NCBI RefSeq assembly: GCF_040760005.1
Contig: NZ_CP099760.1
Span: forward strand, 1,049,501 to 1,113,500
Length of the DNA: 64,000 nucleotides
DNA from: Pseudomonas sp. stari2
GTDB taxonomy: Bacteria > Pseudomonadota > Gammaproteobacteria > Pseudomonadales > Pseudomonadaceae
Direction of reading: 5' to 3'
Made by a program: the position numbers and the translations under genes. Position 1 is the stretch's first letter; each line of letters opens with the position of its first letter. The notes beneath the pieces were generated by a model, which did no database searches, was not told the origin of the DNA, and saw nothing but the letters and a program-made list of their open reading frames with translations. Of the stretch, positions 20,367 to 30,534 are shown piece after piece.

Positions 20367-20801
20367 ATGACGACACATATTCAACGATCAGCGCTGCTGC
20401 CTTATCCGGCGCAATTTCTCTATGACCTGGTCAATGACGTGGCGCGTTATCCGGAGTTTCTGCCGTGGTGTTCGTCTGCGGAAGTCCTGGAAAGCTCGCC
20501 TGAACACATGCGCGCCAGTGTCGGTGTGGCCAAGGGTGGCCTCAGTCAGCACTTCGTAACGCGCAATACCCTGGTGCCGGGGCAATCGATCGAGATGAAC
20601 CTTGAAGAAGGTCCGTTCAATCAGTTGCATGGGGTCTGGGTGTTCAAGGCGCTGAACGAGAAGGCCTGCAAGATCAGCCTCGATCTGTCCTTCGATTATG
20701 CCGGCCCGCTGGTTCGCGCCACGCTCGGGCCGCTGTTCAATCAGGCTGCGAACACTCTGGTAGATGCATTCTGCCAGCGCGCCAAGCAGATGCATGGTTG
20801 A
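20367..20801 (+). CDS. ratA: RatA-family protein (START/CoQ-binding fold)
   Basis: 144-residue protein of the START-like family (coenzyme Q-binding/cyclase). The start MTTHIQRSALLPYPAQFLYD and the core DVARYPEFLPWCSSAEVLE are typical. The E. coli relative RatA was described as inhibiting ribosome subunit association, while the mitochondrial relative Coq10 binds ubiquinone, so the true role is open. The ATG at 20367 was chosen; an upstream in-frame start would overlap the transporter. It overlaps the next gene by 8 bases. Confidence 0.9.
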   Translation: MTTHIQRSALLPYPAQFLYDLVNDVARYPEFLPWCSSAEVLESSPEHMRASVGVAKGGLSQHFVTRNTLVPGQSIEMNLEEGPFNQLHGVWVFKALNEKACKISLDLSFDYAGPLVRATLGPLFNQAANTLVDAFCQRAKQMHG

Positions 20802-21108
20802 GCCGGTGATCGAAATAGAAGTGGTGTACGCGGCGGTTGATCGTCAGGTGTTACGTACGATCAGCGTGGTAGAAGGGACGACTGTCCGTGCTGCGCTGTT
20901 GGCCAGCGGCATCGTTGCCGACTTTCCCGAGCTGGATCTGGCGGGTTGTCCGGTCGGGATTTTCGGCAAAGTGATTGCTGATCCGGATGTGCGGGTTGTT
21001 CAGGCGGGGGATCGCCTTGAAGTCTACCGACCTCTTCTGGCTGATCCGAAAGAGGTGCGCCGATTGCGGGCCGCCAAGGCTGCCGAGGCTAAAGCCAGAA
21101 ATCAGTGA
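20794..21108 (+). CDS. RnfH family ubiquitin-like protein
   Basis: 104-residue protein with a ubiquitin-like beta-grasp fold: IEIEVVYAAVDRQVL at the start and GDRLEVYRPLLADPKEVRR at the end are the RnfH (RatB/UPF0125) hallmarks. It is regularly encoded next to ratA, as here. Function is not settled. A strong bidirectional terminator follows. Confidence 0.9.
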   Translation: MVEPVIEIEVVYAAVDRQVLRTISVVEGTTVRAALLASGIVADFPELDLAGCPVGIFGKVIADPDVRVVQAGDRLEVYRPLLADPKEVRRLRAAKAAEAKARNQ

Positions 21109-21128
21109 TTGTGCCGATCTGCAGGCAA

Positions 21129-21158
21129 TAAAAAACCCGGAATTTCCGGGTTTTTTAT
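21129..21158. terminator. bidirectional intrinsic terminator
   Basis: A-run, acccgga / tccgggt stem, T-run. It is shared by the convergent rnfH-like gene and bamE. Confidence 0.85.
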
Positions 21159-21169
21159 TGCATCGCAAA

Positions 21170-21697
21170 TTATTGCGGCGAGGTATCCAGCGGCTCTGGT
21201 GTCGGAACCGGAACGGTTTCCACACCATCGACGTCCTTCTGGATTTGATCCAGCAAGGAACCTGGCTTGACCGGTTTCTCCGGTTTTGGCTTCTCGGCGT
21301 TTTCAGCAGGGGCGGTCACGCTGGTGCCACTGTCCTTGCCGAGAATGGCTTCGTCACGGCTCACGCCCGGCATGAAGTCACCGGACAGGCTTACAAGACG
21401 GTCGTTAGAGTCGAAAATGACACTCATGCGTTCCTGCTGGCGTTCACCGCCACCAGGCTGCAGGCTGTAGAGATAATCCCAGCGATTGGCATGGAACGTG
21501 TCGACAAGCAGAGGGTTGCCCATGATAAACCGTACTTGCGGCCGGGTCATTCCCGGGCGTAACTGGTCTATCATGTCCTGCGTGACGACATTGCCCTGCT
21601 GGATGTCGATTTTGTAAACCCCGGGGAATGAACAACCGGCGAGTGCGAGCAGTCCCACAAAGGTGAAACTGGTTAGCAAGAGCTTGGTGTTTTGCAT
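21170..21697 (-). CDS. bamE: outer membrane assembly lipoprotein BamE (OmlA)
   Basis: 175-residue outer-membrane lipoprotein, a subunit of the BAM complex that inserts beta-barrel proteins. The signal peptide ends in the lipobox LALAGC with the acylated cysteine at residue 22. The core contains [26 protein letters not shown] and [10 protein letters not shown], typical of BamE. The C-terminal third is a Pro/Glu/Lys-rich extension longer than in enterobacteria. It is divergent from fur, as is usual in pseudomonads. Confidence 0.96.
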   Translation of the reverse strand: MQNTKLLLTSFTFVGLLALAGCSFPGVYKIDIQQGNVVTQDMIDQLRPGMTRPQVRFIMGNPLLVDTFHANRWDYLYSLQPGGGERQQERMSVIFDSNDRLVSLSGDFMPGVSRDEAILGKDSGTSVTAPAENAEKPKPEKPVKPGSLLDQIQKDVDGVETVPVPTPEPLDTSPQ

Positions 21698-21794
21698 CGG
21701 TGGGCGACTTCCACTATCTTGGCTGGGACAACGTAAACGCCGATCATACCCGCATTAAGAGAAGCTGCGAAGCAGCATCGCGAGAAAGCTGACC

Positions 21795-22199
21795 ATGGTT
21801 GAAAATAGCGAACTACGCAAAGCCGGCCTCAAAGTGACCCTGCCACGGGTCAAGATCCTGCAAATGCTCGACTCTACCGAGCAGCGTCACATGAGTGCCG
21901 AGGACGTCTACAAGGCGTTGATGGAAGCTGGCGAAGACGTCGGTCTGGCCACGGTTTACCGTGTTCTGACTCAGTTCGAAGCCGCTGGCCTCGTGGTCCG
22001 TCACAACTTCGACGGCGGCCACGCGGTATTCGAATTGGCTGACGGTGGCCACCACGATCATATGGTCAACGTGGAAACCGGTGAGGTCGTCGAATTCGTC
22101 AGCATCGAAATCGAAAAGCTCCAGAAGGCAATTGCCGAAGAGCACGGCGTCGAGTTGGTGGATCACAACCTGGTGCTGTACGTACGCAAGAAAAAGTAA
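21795..22199 (+). CDS. fur: ferric uptake regulator
   Basis: 134-residue iron-responsive repressor. The winged-helix DNA-binding domain occupies residues 1-80 (LATVYRVLTQFEAAGLV is the recognition region), and the dimerisation domain has the metal ligands GGHHDHM at 85-90. No cysteine is present, so the structural CxxC zinc sites of E. coli Fur are missing. The gene ends just before a terminator shared with recN. Confidence 0.97.
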   Translation: MVENSELRKAGLKVTLPRVKILQMLDSTEQRHMSAEDVYKALMEAGEDVGLATVYRVLTQFEAAGLVVRHNFDGGHAVFELADGGHHDHMVNVETGEVVEFVSIEIEKLQKAIAEEHGVELVDHNLVLYVRKKK

Positions 22200-22233
22200 G
22201 CATGTCGCGCGAATTTCAGGTTCGCGAAACGAA

Positions 22234-22264
22234 CGAAGGCGACCCAAGGGTCGCCTTCGTGCTT
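22234..22264. terminator. terminator shared by fur and recN
   Basis: Perfect 12-bp stem (cgaaggcgaccc / gggtcgccttcg) with a two-base gap, lying between the convergent stops of fur and recN. The T-run is broken. Confidence 0.7.
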
Positions 22265-22274
22265 TCTGTCGTGC

Positions 22275-23948
22275 TTAAACCTTAGCGGTTACGACCATTT
22301 TCTTGGCGTGTGCCAGAGACTCTTTGGTCAGATCAATGCCGCCAAGCATCCTCGCGACTTCTTCTATACGGTCATTTTTGCTCAGCTTCGAGACGGCGGT
22401 GTGAGTCGCCTGATCGCCCCGCACCTTGTGCACAAATAAATGCTGATGGCCCTGCGCGGCGACTTGCGGCAAGTGCGTAACGGTCAGGACCTGACCGCGT
22501 TCGCCCAGGCGTCGCAGCAACTGGCCGACAATCTCGGCGGTCGGGCCGCCGATGCCCACGTCCACTTCGTCGAATACCAGTGTCGGCACGCGTGAGGTCT
22601 GGGCGGTGATGACCTGAATCGCCAGGCTGATCCGCGAGAGTTCGCCGCCGGATGCCACTTTGGCCAAGGCCTTTAATGGCTGGCCAGGGTTGGCGCTGAC
22701 CAGCAGTTCGACCTGCTCGAGGCCGTTGGGCAGGAGTTCGCCGCTGGCGTTGGGGCGCAACTCGATGGTGAAGCGTCCGCCGGGCATGCCGAGCCGTTGA
22801 ATCTCCTGTTCCACGGCGCTGGCCAGGCTGCCTGCAGCCTGATGGCGCAGATCGCTCAGCTCACGAGCCTTTTCCTGATAATGACGGGCATACGAAGCAA
22901 GCTCTTCGCCCAGTCGCTCGATGGATTCGTCGTTGGCATTCAGGGTTTCGATTTCATCCAGCAGTTTTTGCTGCATCTCGGCGACTTCGGTCGGCTGGAT
23001 CCGGTGTTTGCGCGCCAGGGTGTAAATGGCATCAAGGCGTTCTTCAAGATATTGCAGGCGCGCCGGATCGGCGTCGAAGTTGTCGAGAAAGCGGTTGAGT
23101 TCGCCGACAGCCTCTTCGACCTGGATCTGCGCACTGGTCAGCAGGCTGCTGGCTTCGCCCAGGGCACCGATCGAGTTGTTCACGCTTGACAGGCGATTGA
23201 GGCTAGCGGTCAGCGCATTCAGGACATTGCCGGAATCGCTTTCACTGCATTGTTCGACCACTTGCCGGCAGATGCCCAGCAGGGTTTCGGCGTTGGTCAG
23301 GTTCTTGTGTTCCTGCTCCAGGTCTTCCAGCTCGTTCTCGCCGAGGCCGAGGTTTTCCAGTTCTTCGAGCTGGTAGCTGAGCAGTTGATGACGTGCGCGT
23401 TGCTCGTCGCCGGAGTTGGACAGGCGCTCCAGCTCCTGGCGAGTCTGGCGCCAGCGCTGGGCGGCCAGTTGTACCTGTCGGGCCAGATCGGTGGCGCCGG
23501 CGTACTCATCGAGCAGGCGACGGTGAGTATCCGTCTTGAGCAGGGACTGGTGTTCGTGCTGGCTATGGATGTCGATCAGCAGCTCGCCGAGGGCCTTGAG
23601 GTCGCCGAGCGGGCAGGGCGTGCCGTTGATATAGCCACGAGAGCGGCCTTCCGAGGTGATGACCCTGCGCAGGATGCACGGGCCGTCGATTTCCAGGTCG
23701 CGCTCGGCCAGCCAGGCGCTGGCTTCGGGGATGTCAGCGAGGTCGAAGGTCGCCAGGATGTCGGCCTTGTCGGCGCCCGGGCGAACCACGCCGCTGTCGG
23801 CGCGATCGCCGAGGGTCAGGCCCAGTGCGTCGAGCATGATTGATTTGCCGGCGCCGGTTTCCCCGGTAATCACGCTCATCCCGCGATCGAGTTCGAGATC
23901 GAGATGTTCAACGATGGCGTAGTTGTGTACGGACAGGTGCACCAGCAT
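22275..23948 (-). CDS. recN: DNA repair protein RecN
   Basis: 557-residue SMC-like ATPase that acts early in double-strand break repair. Walker A GETGAGKS lies at residues 29-36; a long coiled coil spans roughly 150-370; the C-terminal ATPase half has the signature SGGELSRISLAIQV and Walker B TLVFDEVDVGIGG. A LexA-type box lies 25-40 bases upstream, consistent with SOS control. It is divergent from the heat-shock genes. Confidence 0.97.
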   Translation of the reverse strand: MLVHLSVHNYAIVEHLDLELDRGMSVITGETGAGKSIMLDALGLTLGDRADSGVVRPGADKADILATFDLADIPEASAWLAERDLEIDGPCILRRVITSEGRSRGYINGTPCPLGDLKALGELLIDIHSQHEHQSLLKTDTHRRLLDEYAGATDLARQVQLAAQRWRQTRQELERLSNSGDEQRARHQLLSYQLEELENLGLGENELEDLEQEHKNLTNAETLLGICRQVVEQCSESDSGNVLNALTASLNRLSSVNNSIGALGEASSLLTSAQIQVEEAVGELNRFLDNFDADPARLQYLEERLDAIYTLARKHRIQPTEVAEMQQKLLDEIETLNANDESIERLGEELASYARHYQEKARELSDLRHQAAGSLASAVEQEIQRLGMPGGRFTIELRPNASGELLPNGLEQVELLVSANPGQPLKALAKVASGGELSRISLAIQVITAQTSRVPTLVFDEVDVGIGGPTAEIVGQLLRRLGERGQVLTVTHLPQVAAQGHQHLFVHKVRGDQATHTAVSKLSKNDRIEEVARMLGGIDLTKESLAHAKKMVVTAKV

Positions 23949-23972
23949 AAAGGCCGCTCCCAGGCTTTAGGT

Positions 23973-23988
23973 CTGGTTATTTATACAG
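23973..23988. promoter_or_regulatory. LexA-type SOS box before recN
   Basis: CTGGTTATTTATACAG keeps CTG-N10-CAG with an AT-rich centre, as expected for gammaproteobacterial LexA sites, and lies directly upstream of recN, a classic SOS gene. Confidence 0.8.
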
Positions 23989-24107
23989 TGTTTTGTTTCG
24001 GCCTGACAATGCCCTCGCTTAGCTCGATTGGCTTGATCCGATCAAATGCTTATCGCGCCCGGGAATGACAATGCAGCACTTTTTTGTAGGGTTAATCATT
24101 GTCAGCC

Positions 24108-24135
24108 CTTGAAGCCTGATTTTGCGGCCCCATAT
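24108..24135 (+). promoter_or_regulatory. sigma-32 heat-shock promoter of grpE
   Basis: CTTGAAG, a 13-base spacer, then CCCCATAT: a near-consensus RpoH promoter. It lies about 55 bases before the grpE ATG and would drive grpE-dnaK and probably dnaJ on heat shock. Confidence 0.85.
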
Positions 24136-24188
24136 ACCGGGGCAGAAGCGCGAATCGAACTCGCGGACGATATTGAAAGGAGAATTCT

Positions 24189-24758
24189 ATGGCTGACGAA
24201 CAGACAGTAGATACGCAAAATCCAGAAGCCAATCAGGCGCCCGAGGCTTCGGGTGATGACCTGGCGACCCGTGTGCAAGTGCTCGAAGAGCAATTGGCCG
24301 CCGCGCAGGATCAATCTCTGCGCGTAGCTGCCGATCTGCAGAACGTCCGCCGCCGTGCCGAGCAGGATGTTGAGAAGGCTCACAAGTTTGCGCTGGAAAA
24401 ATTCGCCGGCGACCTGCTGCCGATCGTCGACAGTCTGGAACGCGGCCTCGAGCTGTCGAACCCGGACGACGAAAGCATCCGTCCGATGCGCGAAGGCATC
24501 GAGCTGACCCTGAAAATGTTCCAGGACACCCTCAAGCGCTATCAGCTTGTAGCCGTCAGTCCGCAGGAAGGCGAGCCGTTCAACGCCGTGGAACATCAGG
24601 CAATGGCCATGCAGGAAAGTGCTGACCTGGAACCGAACAGTGTTCTGAAAGTTTTCCAGAAGGGCTACCAGCTCAACGGGCGCCTGCTGCGTCCGGCGAT
24701 GGTCGTTGTCAGCAAGGCGCCGGCGCCAGTTTCGCCTTCGATTGACGAGAAGGCTTGA
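24189..24758 (+). CDS. grpE: nucleotide exchange factor GrpE
   Basis: 189-residue cochaperone that releases ADP from DnaK. A polar N-terminus is followed by the long dimerisation helix (from [20 protein letters not shown]) with [20 protein letters not shown]. The C-terminal beta domain holds [25 protein letters not shown] lies before the ATG. First gene of the heat-shock cluster behind a sigma-32 promoter. Confidence 0.97.
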   Translation: MADEQTVDTQNPEANQAPEASGDDLATRVQVLEEQLAAAQDQSLRVAADLQNVRRRAEQDVEKAHKFALEKFAGDLLPIVDSLERGLELSNPDDESIRPMREGIELTLKMFQDTLKRYQLVAVSPQEGEPFNAVEHQAMAMQESADLEPNSVLKVFQKGYQLNGRLLRPAMVVVSKAPAPVSPSIDEKA

Positions 24759-24860
24759 AATTAGTCGCAAGGCCCCCATTTAGAAGTCAAGCGTTTAAGT
24801 ATTACCGCAGTTAGCCACCACTGCTGCGGCAACCAAATCCAAAGTTTCGGGAGAGTGAAC

Positions 24861-26777
24861 ATGGGCAAAATTATCGGTATCGACCTGGGGACTACCAACT
24901 CCTGCGTCTCCGTGCTGGAAAACGGCGTAGCCAAAGTTATTGAAAACGCCGAAGGCGCGCGTACCACGCCGTCGATCATCGCTTACGCCAACGATGGCGA
25001 AATCCTGGTCGGCCAGTCCGCCAAGCGTCAGGCTGTGACCAACCCGCACAACACATTGTTCGCGGTGAAGCGCCTGATCGGCCGCCGCTTCGACGAAGAA
25101 GTCGTGCAGAAAGACATCAAGCTGGTGCCTTACAAGATCGTCAAGGCCAACAATGGTGACGCTTGGGTCGAGGCCTCCGGCAAGCAGATGGCTCCGCCGC
25201 AAATCAGCGCCGAAGTCCTGAAGAAGATGAAGAAGACCGCCGAAGACTACCTCGGCGAAGCAGTGACCGAAGCGGTGATCACTGTTCCGGCCTACTTCAA
25301 CGACAGCCAGCGTCAGGCGACCAAAGACGCCGGTCGCATCGCCGGTCTGGATGTAAAACGTATCATCAACGAACCAACCGCAGCTGCTCTGGCTTACGGT
25401 ATGGACAAGGCCAAGGGCGATCACACCGTGATCGTTTACGACCTGGGTGGTGGTACCTTCGACGTTTCCGTGATCGAAATCGCTGAAGTTGATGGCGAGC
25501 ACCAATTCGAAGTACTGGCCACCAACGGTGATACCTTCCTGGGTGGTGAAGACTTCGACATGCGTCTGATCGACTACCTCGTCGACGAGTTCAAGAAAGA
25601 GTCCGGCATGGACCTGAAGAACGATCCTCTGGCCCTGCAGCGTCTGAAAGAAGCCGCTGAGAAGGCCAAGATCGAGCTGTCTTCTTCTCAGTCGACCGAC
25701 GTCAACCTGCCGTACATCACAGCAGATGCGACTGGTCCTAAGCATCTGAACGTGAAGATTTCTCGCGCCAAGCTCGAGTCGCTGGTCGAAGACCTGGTGA
25801 ACCGTACCATCGAGCCATGCCGCATCGCTCTGAAAGACGCCGGCATCGACGCCAGCAAAATTGACGACGTGATCCTGGTCGGTGGCCAGACTCGTATGCC
25901 TCTGGTGCAGAAGGCAGTTACCGATTTCTTCGGTAAAGAAGCTCGTAAGGATGTGAACCCTGACGAAGCTGTTGCCATGGGTGCTGCCATCCAGGGCGCC
26001 GTTCTGGCCGGTGACGTGAAAGACGTTCTGCTGCTCGACGTCAGCCCGCTGACCCTGGGTATCGAAACCATGGGCGGTGTGATGACCGCGCTGATCGAGA
26101 AAAACACCACGATTCCTACCAAGAAATCGCAAGTGTTCTCGACTGCCGATGACAACCAGGGCGCCGTGACCATTCACGTCCTGCAAGGTGAGCGCAAGCA
26201 AGCTGCACAGAACAAGTCCCTGGGCAAGTTCGACCTGTCCGAGATTCCACCAGCGCCACGCGGTGTGCCACAGATCGAAGTGACCTTCGACATCGACGCC
26301 AACGGCATCCTGCACGTCGGCGCGAAAGACAAGGCGACCGGCAAAGAGCAGAAGATCACCATCAAGGCCAACTCGGGTCTGTCGGATGAAGAAATCCAGA
26401 AGATGGTGCGCGACGCCGAGCTGAACGCTGAGGAAGATCGCAAGTTTGAAGAGCTGGCCGGTGCCCGTAACCAGGGTGACGCGCTGGTTCACTCGACTCG
26501 CAAGATGATCGCTGACGCTGGCGACAAAGTGACTGCGGAAGAGAAGGCTGCAATCGAAGCGGCCGTGGTTGCCCTGGAGGCCGCCGTCAAAGGCGACGAC
26601 AAGGCTGCCATCGACGCCAAGGTTGAAGAGCTGTCGAAAGTCTCCGCGCCGGTTGCCCAGAAGATGTACGCCGAACAGGCCCAGCCTGCCGAAGGCGCGG
26701 CACCGCACGCAGAGAAAGCTGAAAAGGCTGACGATGTCGTCGATGCCGAGTTCGAAGAAGTAAAAGACCACAAGTAA
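24861..26777 (+). CDS. dnaK: chaperone DnaK (Hsp70)
   Basis: 638-residue Hsp70 chaperone, the usual pseudomonad length. The ATPase domain opens with [19 protein letters not shown] and contains [16 protein letters not shown] and [10 protein letters not shown]; the substrate-binding domain starts after the linker [15 protein letters not shown]. The lid and disordered tail end in the conserved [16 protein letters not shown] at 24861 follows GGGAGAG; a GTG two codons earlier is less likely. Confidence 0.98.
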   Translation: MGKIIGIDLGTTNSCVSVLENGVAKVIENAEGARTTPSIIAYANDGEILVGQSAKRQAVTNPHNTLFAVKRLIGRRFDEEVVQKDIKLVPYKIVKANNGDAWVEASGKQMAPPQISAEVLKKMKKTAEDYLGEAVTEAVITVPAYFNDSQRQATKDAGRIAGLDVKRIINEPTAAALAYGMDKAKGDHTVIVYDLGGGTFDVSVIEIAEVDGEHQFEVLATNGDTFLGGEDFDMRLIDYLVDEFKKESGMDLKNDPLALQRLKEAAEKAKIELSSSQSTDVNLPYITADATGPKHLNVKISRAKLESLVEDLVNRTIEPCRIALKDAGIDASKIDDVILVGGQTRMPLVQKAVTDFFGKEARKDVNPDEAVAMGAAIQGAVLAGDVKDVLLLDVSPLTLGIETMGGVMTALIEKNTTIPTKKSQVFSTADDNQGAVTIHVLQGERKQAAQNKSLGKFDLSEIPPAPRGVPQIEVTFDIDANGILHVGAKDKATGKEQKITIKANSGLSDEEIQKMVRDAELNAEEDRKFEELAGARNQGDALVHSTRKMIADAGDKVTAEEKAAIEAAVVALEAAVKGDDKAAIDAKVEELSKVSAPVAQKMYAEQAQPAEGAAPHAEKAEKADDVVDAEFEEVKDHK

Positions 26778-26831
26778 GTTGTTGGTCGCCCGGTTGACTG
26801 CCTTGCGGCGGTGACTGGTAGGATGTCGCCG

Positions 26832-26851
26832 CGCGGGAGCTTGCTCCCGCG
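26832..26851. repeat. REP-like palindrome between dnaK and dnaJ
   Basis: CGCGGGAG-CTTG-CTCCCGCG is a perfect palindrome with the GGGAGCTTGCTCCC core typical of Pseudomonas REP elements. It sits alone in the 297-base dnaK-dnaJ gap, where it may set mRNA stability and the DnaK:DnaJ ratio. Confidence 0.6.
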
Positions 26852-27074
26852 TTGGCGTATCTGGAATACGCGAATTTTTACAGCATGCGACAAGCTTCGT
26901 GTGTTGGCGGTATGGCCGGGAATGCTCCTGCTTTTCGCGCCGCAAATACCGCATGAACCAAAGACCAGGATCGTTGAATTGACGTGAGTTGGGTCCGGGC
27001 CTGTATTGGGGCTCAACGAGTTTGGCGAAGCTCAGGAGGGGTTTGCCGAACGTCCTCAAGAGTATGAAGAACTT

Positions 27075-28199
27075 ATGGCAAAGCGTGACTATTACGAAGT
27101 GTTGGGTGTTGAGCGCGGCTCAAGCGAAGCAGACCTGAAGAAGGCCTATCGCCGTCTGGCGATGAAGCATCACCCGGACCGTAATCCCGATGACAAAGCG
27201 TCGGAAGAACTGTTCAAAGAGGCCAACGAGGCCTACGAAGTATTGTCCGATTCCAGCAAGCGCGCGGCGTACGATCAGTATGGCCATGCCGGTGTCGACC
27301 CAAGCATGGGTGGCGGCGGTGGCGGTTTCGGCGGCCAGAACTTCTCCGATATTTTCGGTGATGTCTTCAGTGACTTCTTTGGTGGCGGTCGCGGTGGTTC
27401 CCGTGGCGGCGCCCAGCGTGGCAGCGACTTGCGCTACACCCTGGAGCTGAACCTGGAAGAAGCGGTGCGCGGTACGACCGTGAATATCCGCGTTCCGACA
27501 CTGGTCAATTGCAAACCGTGCGATGGTTCGGGCGCTAAGAAAGGTTCGTCGCCATCGACTTGCCCGACTTGCGGCGGTATCGGTCAGGTACGCATGCAGC
27601 AGGGCTTCTTCTCCGTGCAGCAGACCTGCCCGCGCTGCCATGGCCAAGGCAAGATCATTTCCGATCCGTGCGACTCCTGCCACGGTGACGGTCGCGTCGA
27701 AGAATACAAAACCCTCTCCGTCAAAGTGCCAGCCGGCGTCGATACCGGTGACCGCATTCGTCTGTCCGGAGAAGGCGAGGCGGGCACTCAGGGTGGCCCG
27801 ACCGGCGACCTGTACGTTGTGATCAATGTGCGCGAACACGCGATCTTCCAGCGTGACGGCAAGCACCTGTTCTGCGAAGTGCCGATCAGCTTTGTCGATG
27901 CGGCGCTGGGCGGCGAGCTGGAAATCCCGACCCTCGACGGTCGCGTGAAACTGAAGATTCCGGAAGGGACTCAGACCGGCAAGCAGTTCCGCGTACGCGG
28001 CAAAGGCGTTGCGCCGGTGCGTGGTGGCGGTGCGGGCGACCTGATGTGCCGTGTTGCGGTCGAGACTCCGGTCAATCTGAACCGTCGTCAGCGTGAATTG
28101 CTCGAAGAGTTCCGCAGCTCTCTGGCGGATGACAACAGCCATTCGCCGAAAACCACCGGTTGGTTCGATGGTGTGAAACGCTTCTTCGGCGATCTGTAA
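27075..28199 (+). CDS. dnaJ: chaperone DnaJ (Hsp40)
   Basis: 374-residue cochaperone that stimulates DnaK ATPase. The J domain (1-70) has HPD at residues 33-35; a Gly-rich linker follows (about 75-110), then four zinc-binding repeats ([32 protein letters not shown]) and the substrate-binding beta domains. The ATG at 27075 gives the standard [12 protein letters not shown] start. dapB follows after 9 bases. Confidence 0.98.
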   Translation: MAKRDYYEVLGVERGSSEADLKKAYRRLAMKHHPDRNPDDKASEELFKEANEAYEVLSDSSKRAAYDQYGHAGVDPSMGGGGGGFGGQNFSDIFGDVFSDFFGGGRGGSRGGAQRGSDLRYTLELNLEEAVRGTTVNIRVPTLVNCKPCDGSGAKKGSSPSTCPTCGGIGQVRMQQGFFSVQQTCPRCHGQGKIISDPCDSCHGDGRVEEYKTLSVKVPAGVDTGDRIRLSGEGEAGTQGGPTGDLYVVINVREHAIFQRDGKHLFCEVPISFVDAALGGELEIPTLDGRVKLKIPEGTQTGKQFRVRGKGVAPVRGGGAGDLMCRVAVETPVNLNRRQRELLEEFRSSLADDNSHSPKTTGWFDGVKRFFGDL

Positions 28200-29015
<816 letters not shown>

Positions 29016-29028
29016 GCTTTGTTTGAGC

Positions 29029-29059
29029 CCGGCGCAAACGCCCTGTTTGTGCCGGTTTT
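29029..29059 (+). terminator. terminator after dapB
   Basis: ccggcgcaaac pairs with gtttgtgccgg (one G-T pair) around a 5-base loop, followed by TTTTA. It closes the dnaJ-dapB unit. Confidence 0.8.
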
Positions 29060-29190
29060 ACTCTGCCTGGCGACGCCCTGTCGCATTCTCCGGACTTTCA
29101 GGCTCATTGGCGGTAGACCAAAAATCCCTTTTTCTGTAAGCTACAGCTTTAGTGTGTCCACTAAAAGCGCGCAGAATAATTCAGTGAAGA

Positions 29191-29227
29191 AGCGGGGTGA
29201 CGTGTCCATACGTCACTCCGCTTTTTT
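29191..29227 (+). promoter_or_regulatory. terminator-like hairpin in the carA leader (possible attenuator)
   Basis: A 13-bp stem (29191-29203 with 29210-29222, one G-T pair) is followed at once by a T-run and lies only 46 bases before the carA start. No gene ends here, so it looks like an attenuator rather than an upstream gene's terminator. A frame starting GTG at 29154 runs through the hairpin and stops at 29276, overlapping the carA TTG (TTGA), so a leader peptide coupled to carA is conceivable. Confidence 0.55.
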
Positions 29228-29272
29228 ACAACCTGCGATTGCCCTTTCATGCGTTATTTACGGGAGGTCTTC

Positions 29273-30409
29273 TTGACTAAGCCAGCCATACTCGCCCTTG
29301 CTGATGGCAGCATTTTTCGCGGCGAAGCCATTGGAGCCGACGGTCAGACCGTTGGTGAGGTGGTGTTCAACACCGCAATGACCGGCTATCAGGAAATCCT
29401 TACCGATCCTTCCTACGCCCAACAGATCGTTACCCTGACTTACCCGCACATCGGCAACACCGGCACCACGCCGGAAGACGCCGAGTCCAATCGCGTCTGG
29501 TCCGCTGGCCTGGTCATCCGTGACCTGCCGCTGGTAGCGAGCAACTGGCGTAACACGATGTCCCTGTCCGACTACCTGAAAGCCAACAATGTTGTGGCAA
29601 TCGCCGGTATCGACACCCGCCGCCTGACCCGCATCCTGCGTGAAAAAGGCGCACAGAACGGCTGCATCATGGCCGGCGACAACATCTCCGAAGAAGCGGC
29701 CATCGCCGCTGCGCGAGGCTTCCCGGGCCTGAAGGGCATGGACCTGGCGAAAGTCGTCAGCACCAAGACCCAATACGAATGGCGCTCCACTGTCTGGGAT
29801 CTGAAAACCGACAGCCACGCGACCATCGAAGCCTCCGAGCTGCCATACCACGTGGTTGCCTACGACTACGGTGTCAAGGTCAACATCCTGCGCATGCTGG
29901 TCGAGCGCGGCTGCCGCGTGACCGTGGTGCCGGCGCAAACCCCGGCTGCCGACGTGCTGGCCCTGAATCCGGATGGCGTGTTCCTGTCCAACGGCCCTGG
30001 CGATCCGGAGCCTTGCGACTACGCGATCAAGGCGATCAAGGAAGTGCTGGAGACCGAGATTCCGGTGTTCGGCATCTGCCTCGGCCACCAGCTGCTGGCT
30101 CTGGCCTCCGGCGCCAAGACCCTGAAAATGGGTCACGGCCACCACGGTGCCAACCACCCGGTACAGGATCTGGACACTGGCGTCGTGATGATCACCAGTC
30201 AGAACCACGGTTTTGCGGTTGACGAAGCGACCCTGCCAGCCAACGTTCGCGCGATCCACAAATCGCTGTTCGACGGCACCCTCCAAGGTATCGAGCGTAC
30301 CGACAAGAGCGCGTTCAGCTTCCAGGGCCACCCTGAAGCGAGCCCGGGCCCGAACGACGTAGCCCCTCTGTTTGACCGCTTCATCAACGAGATGGCCAAG
30401 CGACGCTAA
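29273..30409 (+). CDS. carA: carbamoyl-phosphate synthase small subunit
   Basis: 378-residue glutamine amidotransferase subunit that supplies ammonia to CarB for carbamoyl phosphate (arginine and pyrimidine synthesis). The C-terminal class I GATase domain has the nucleophile motif FGICLGHQ and the catalytic HPEASPGP. The start is TTG at 29273, behind GGGAGGT; it gives the [12 protein letters not shown] start expected in pseudomonads. An ATG at 29249 lies before the ribosome site and is rejected. Confidence 0.96.
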   Translation: MTKPAILALADGSIFRGEAIGADGQTVGEVVFNTAMTGYQEILTDPSYAQQIVTLTYPHIGNTGTTPEDAESNRVWSAGLVIRDLPLVASNWRNTMSLSDYLKANNVVAIAGIDTRRLTRILREKGAQNGCIMAGDNISEEAAIAAARGFPGLKGMDLAKVVSTKTQYEWRSTVWDLKTDSHATIEASELPYHVVAYDYGVKVNILRMLVERGCRVTVVPAQTPAADVLALNPDGVFLSNGPGDPEPCDYAIKAIKEVLETEIPVFGICLGHQLLALASGAKTLKMGHGHHGANHPVQDLDTGVVMITSQNHGFAVDEATLPANVRAIHKSLFDGTLQGIERTDKSAFSFQGHPEASPGPNDVAPLFDRFINEMAKRR

Positions 30410-30534
30410 GCGTTCGCCTTGAGACTGTAGCGAGAAGCTCTCGAGGGCGGCCCCGGAACCGGCGGCCCCCTCAGGACTTCAGAAATCGATCAAGACGGCT
30501 TGCCGACTGACCTGCGGATTTGAGTGACAAACCC

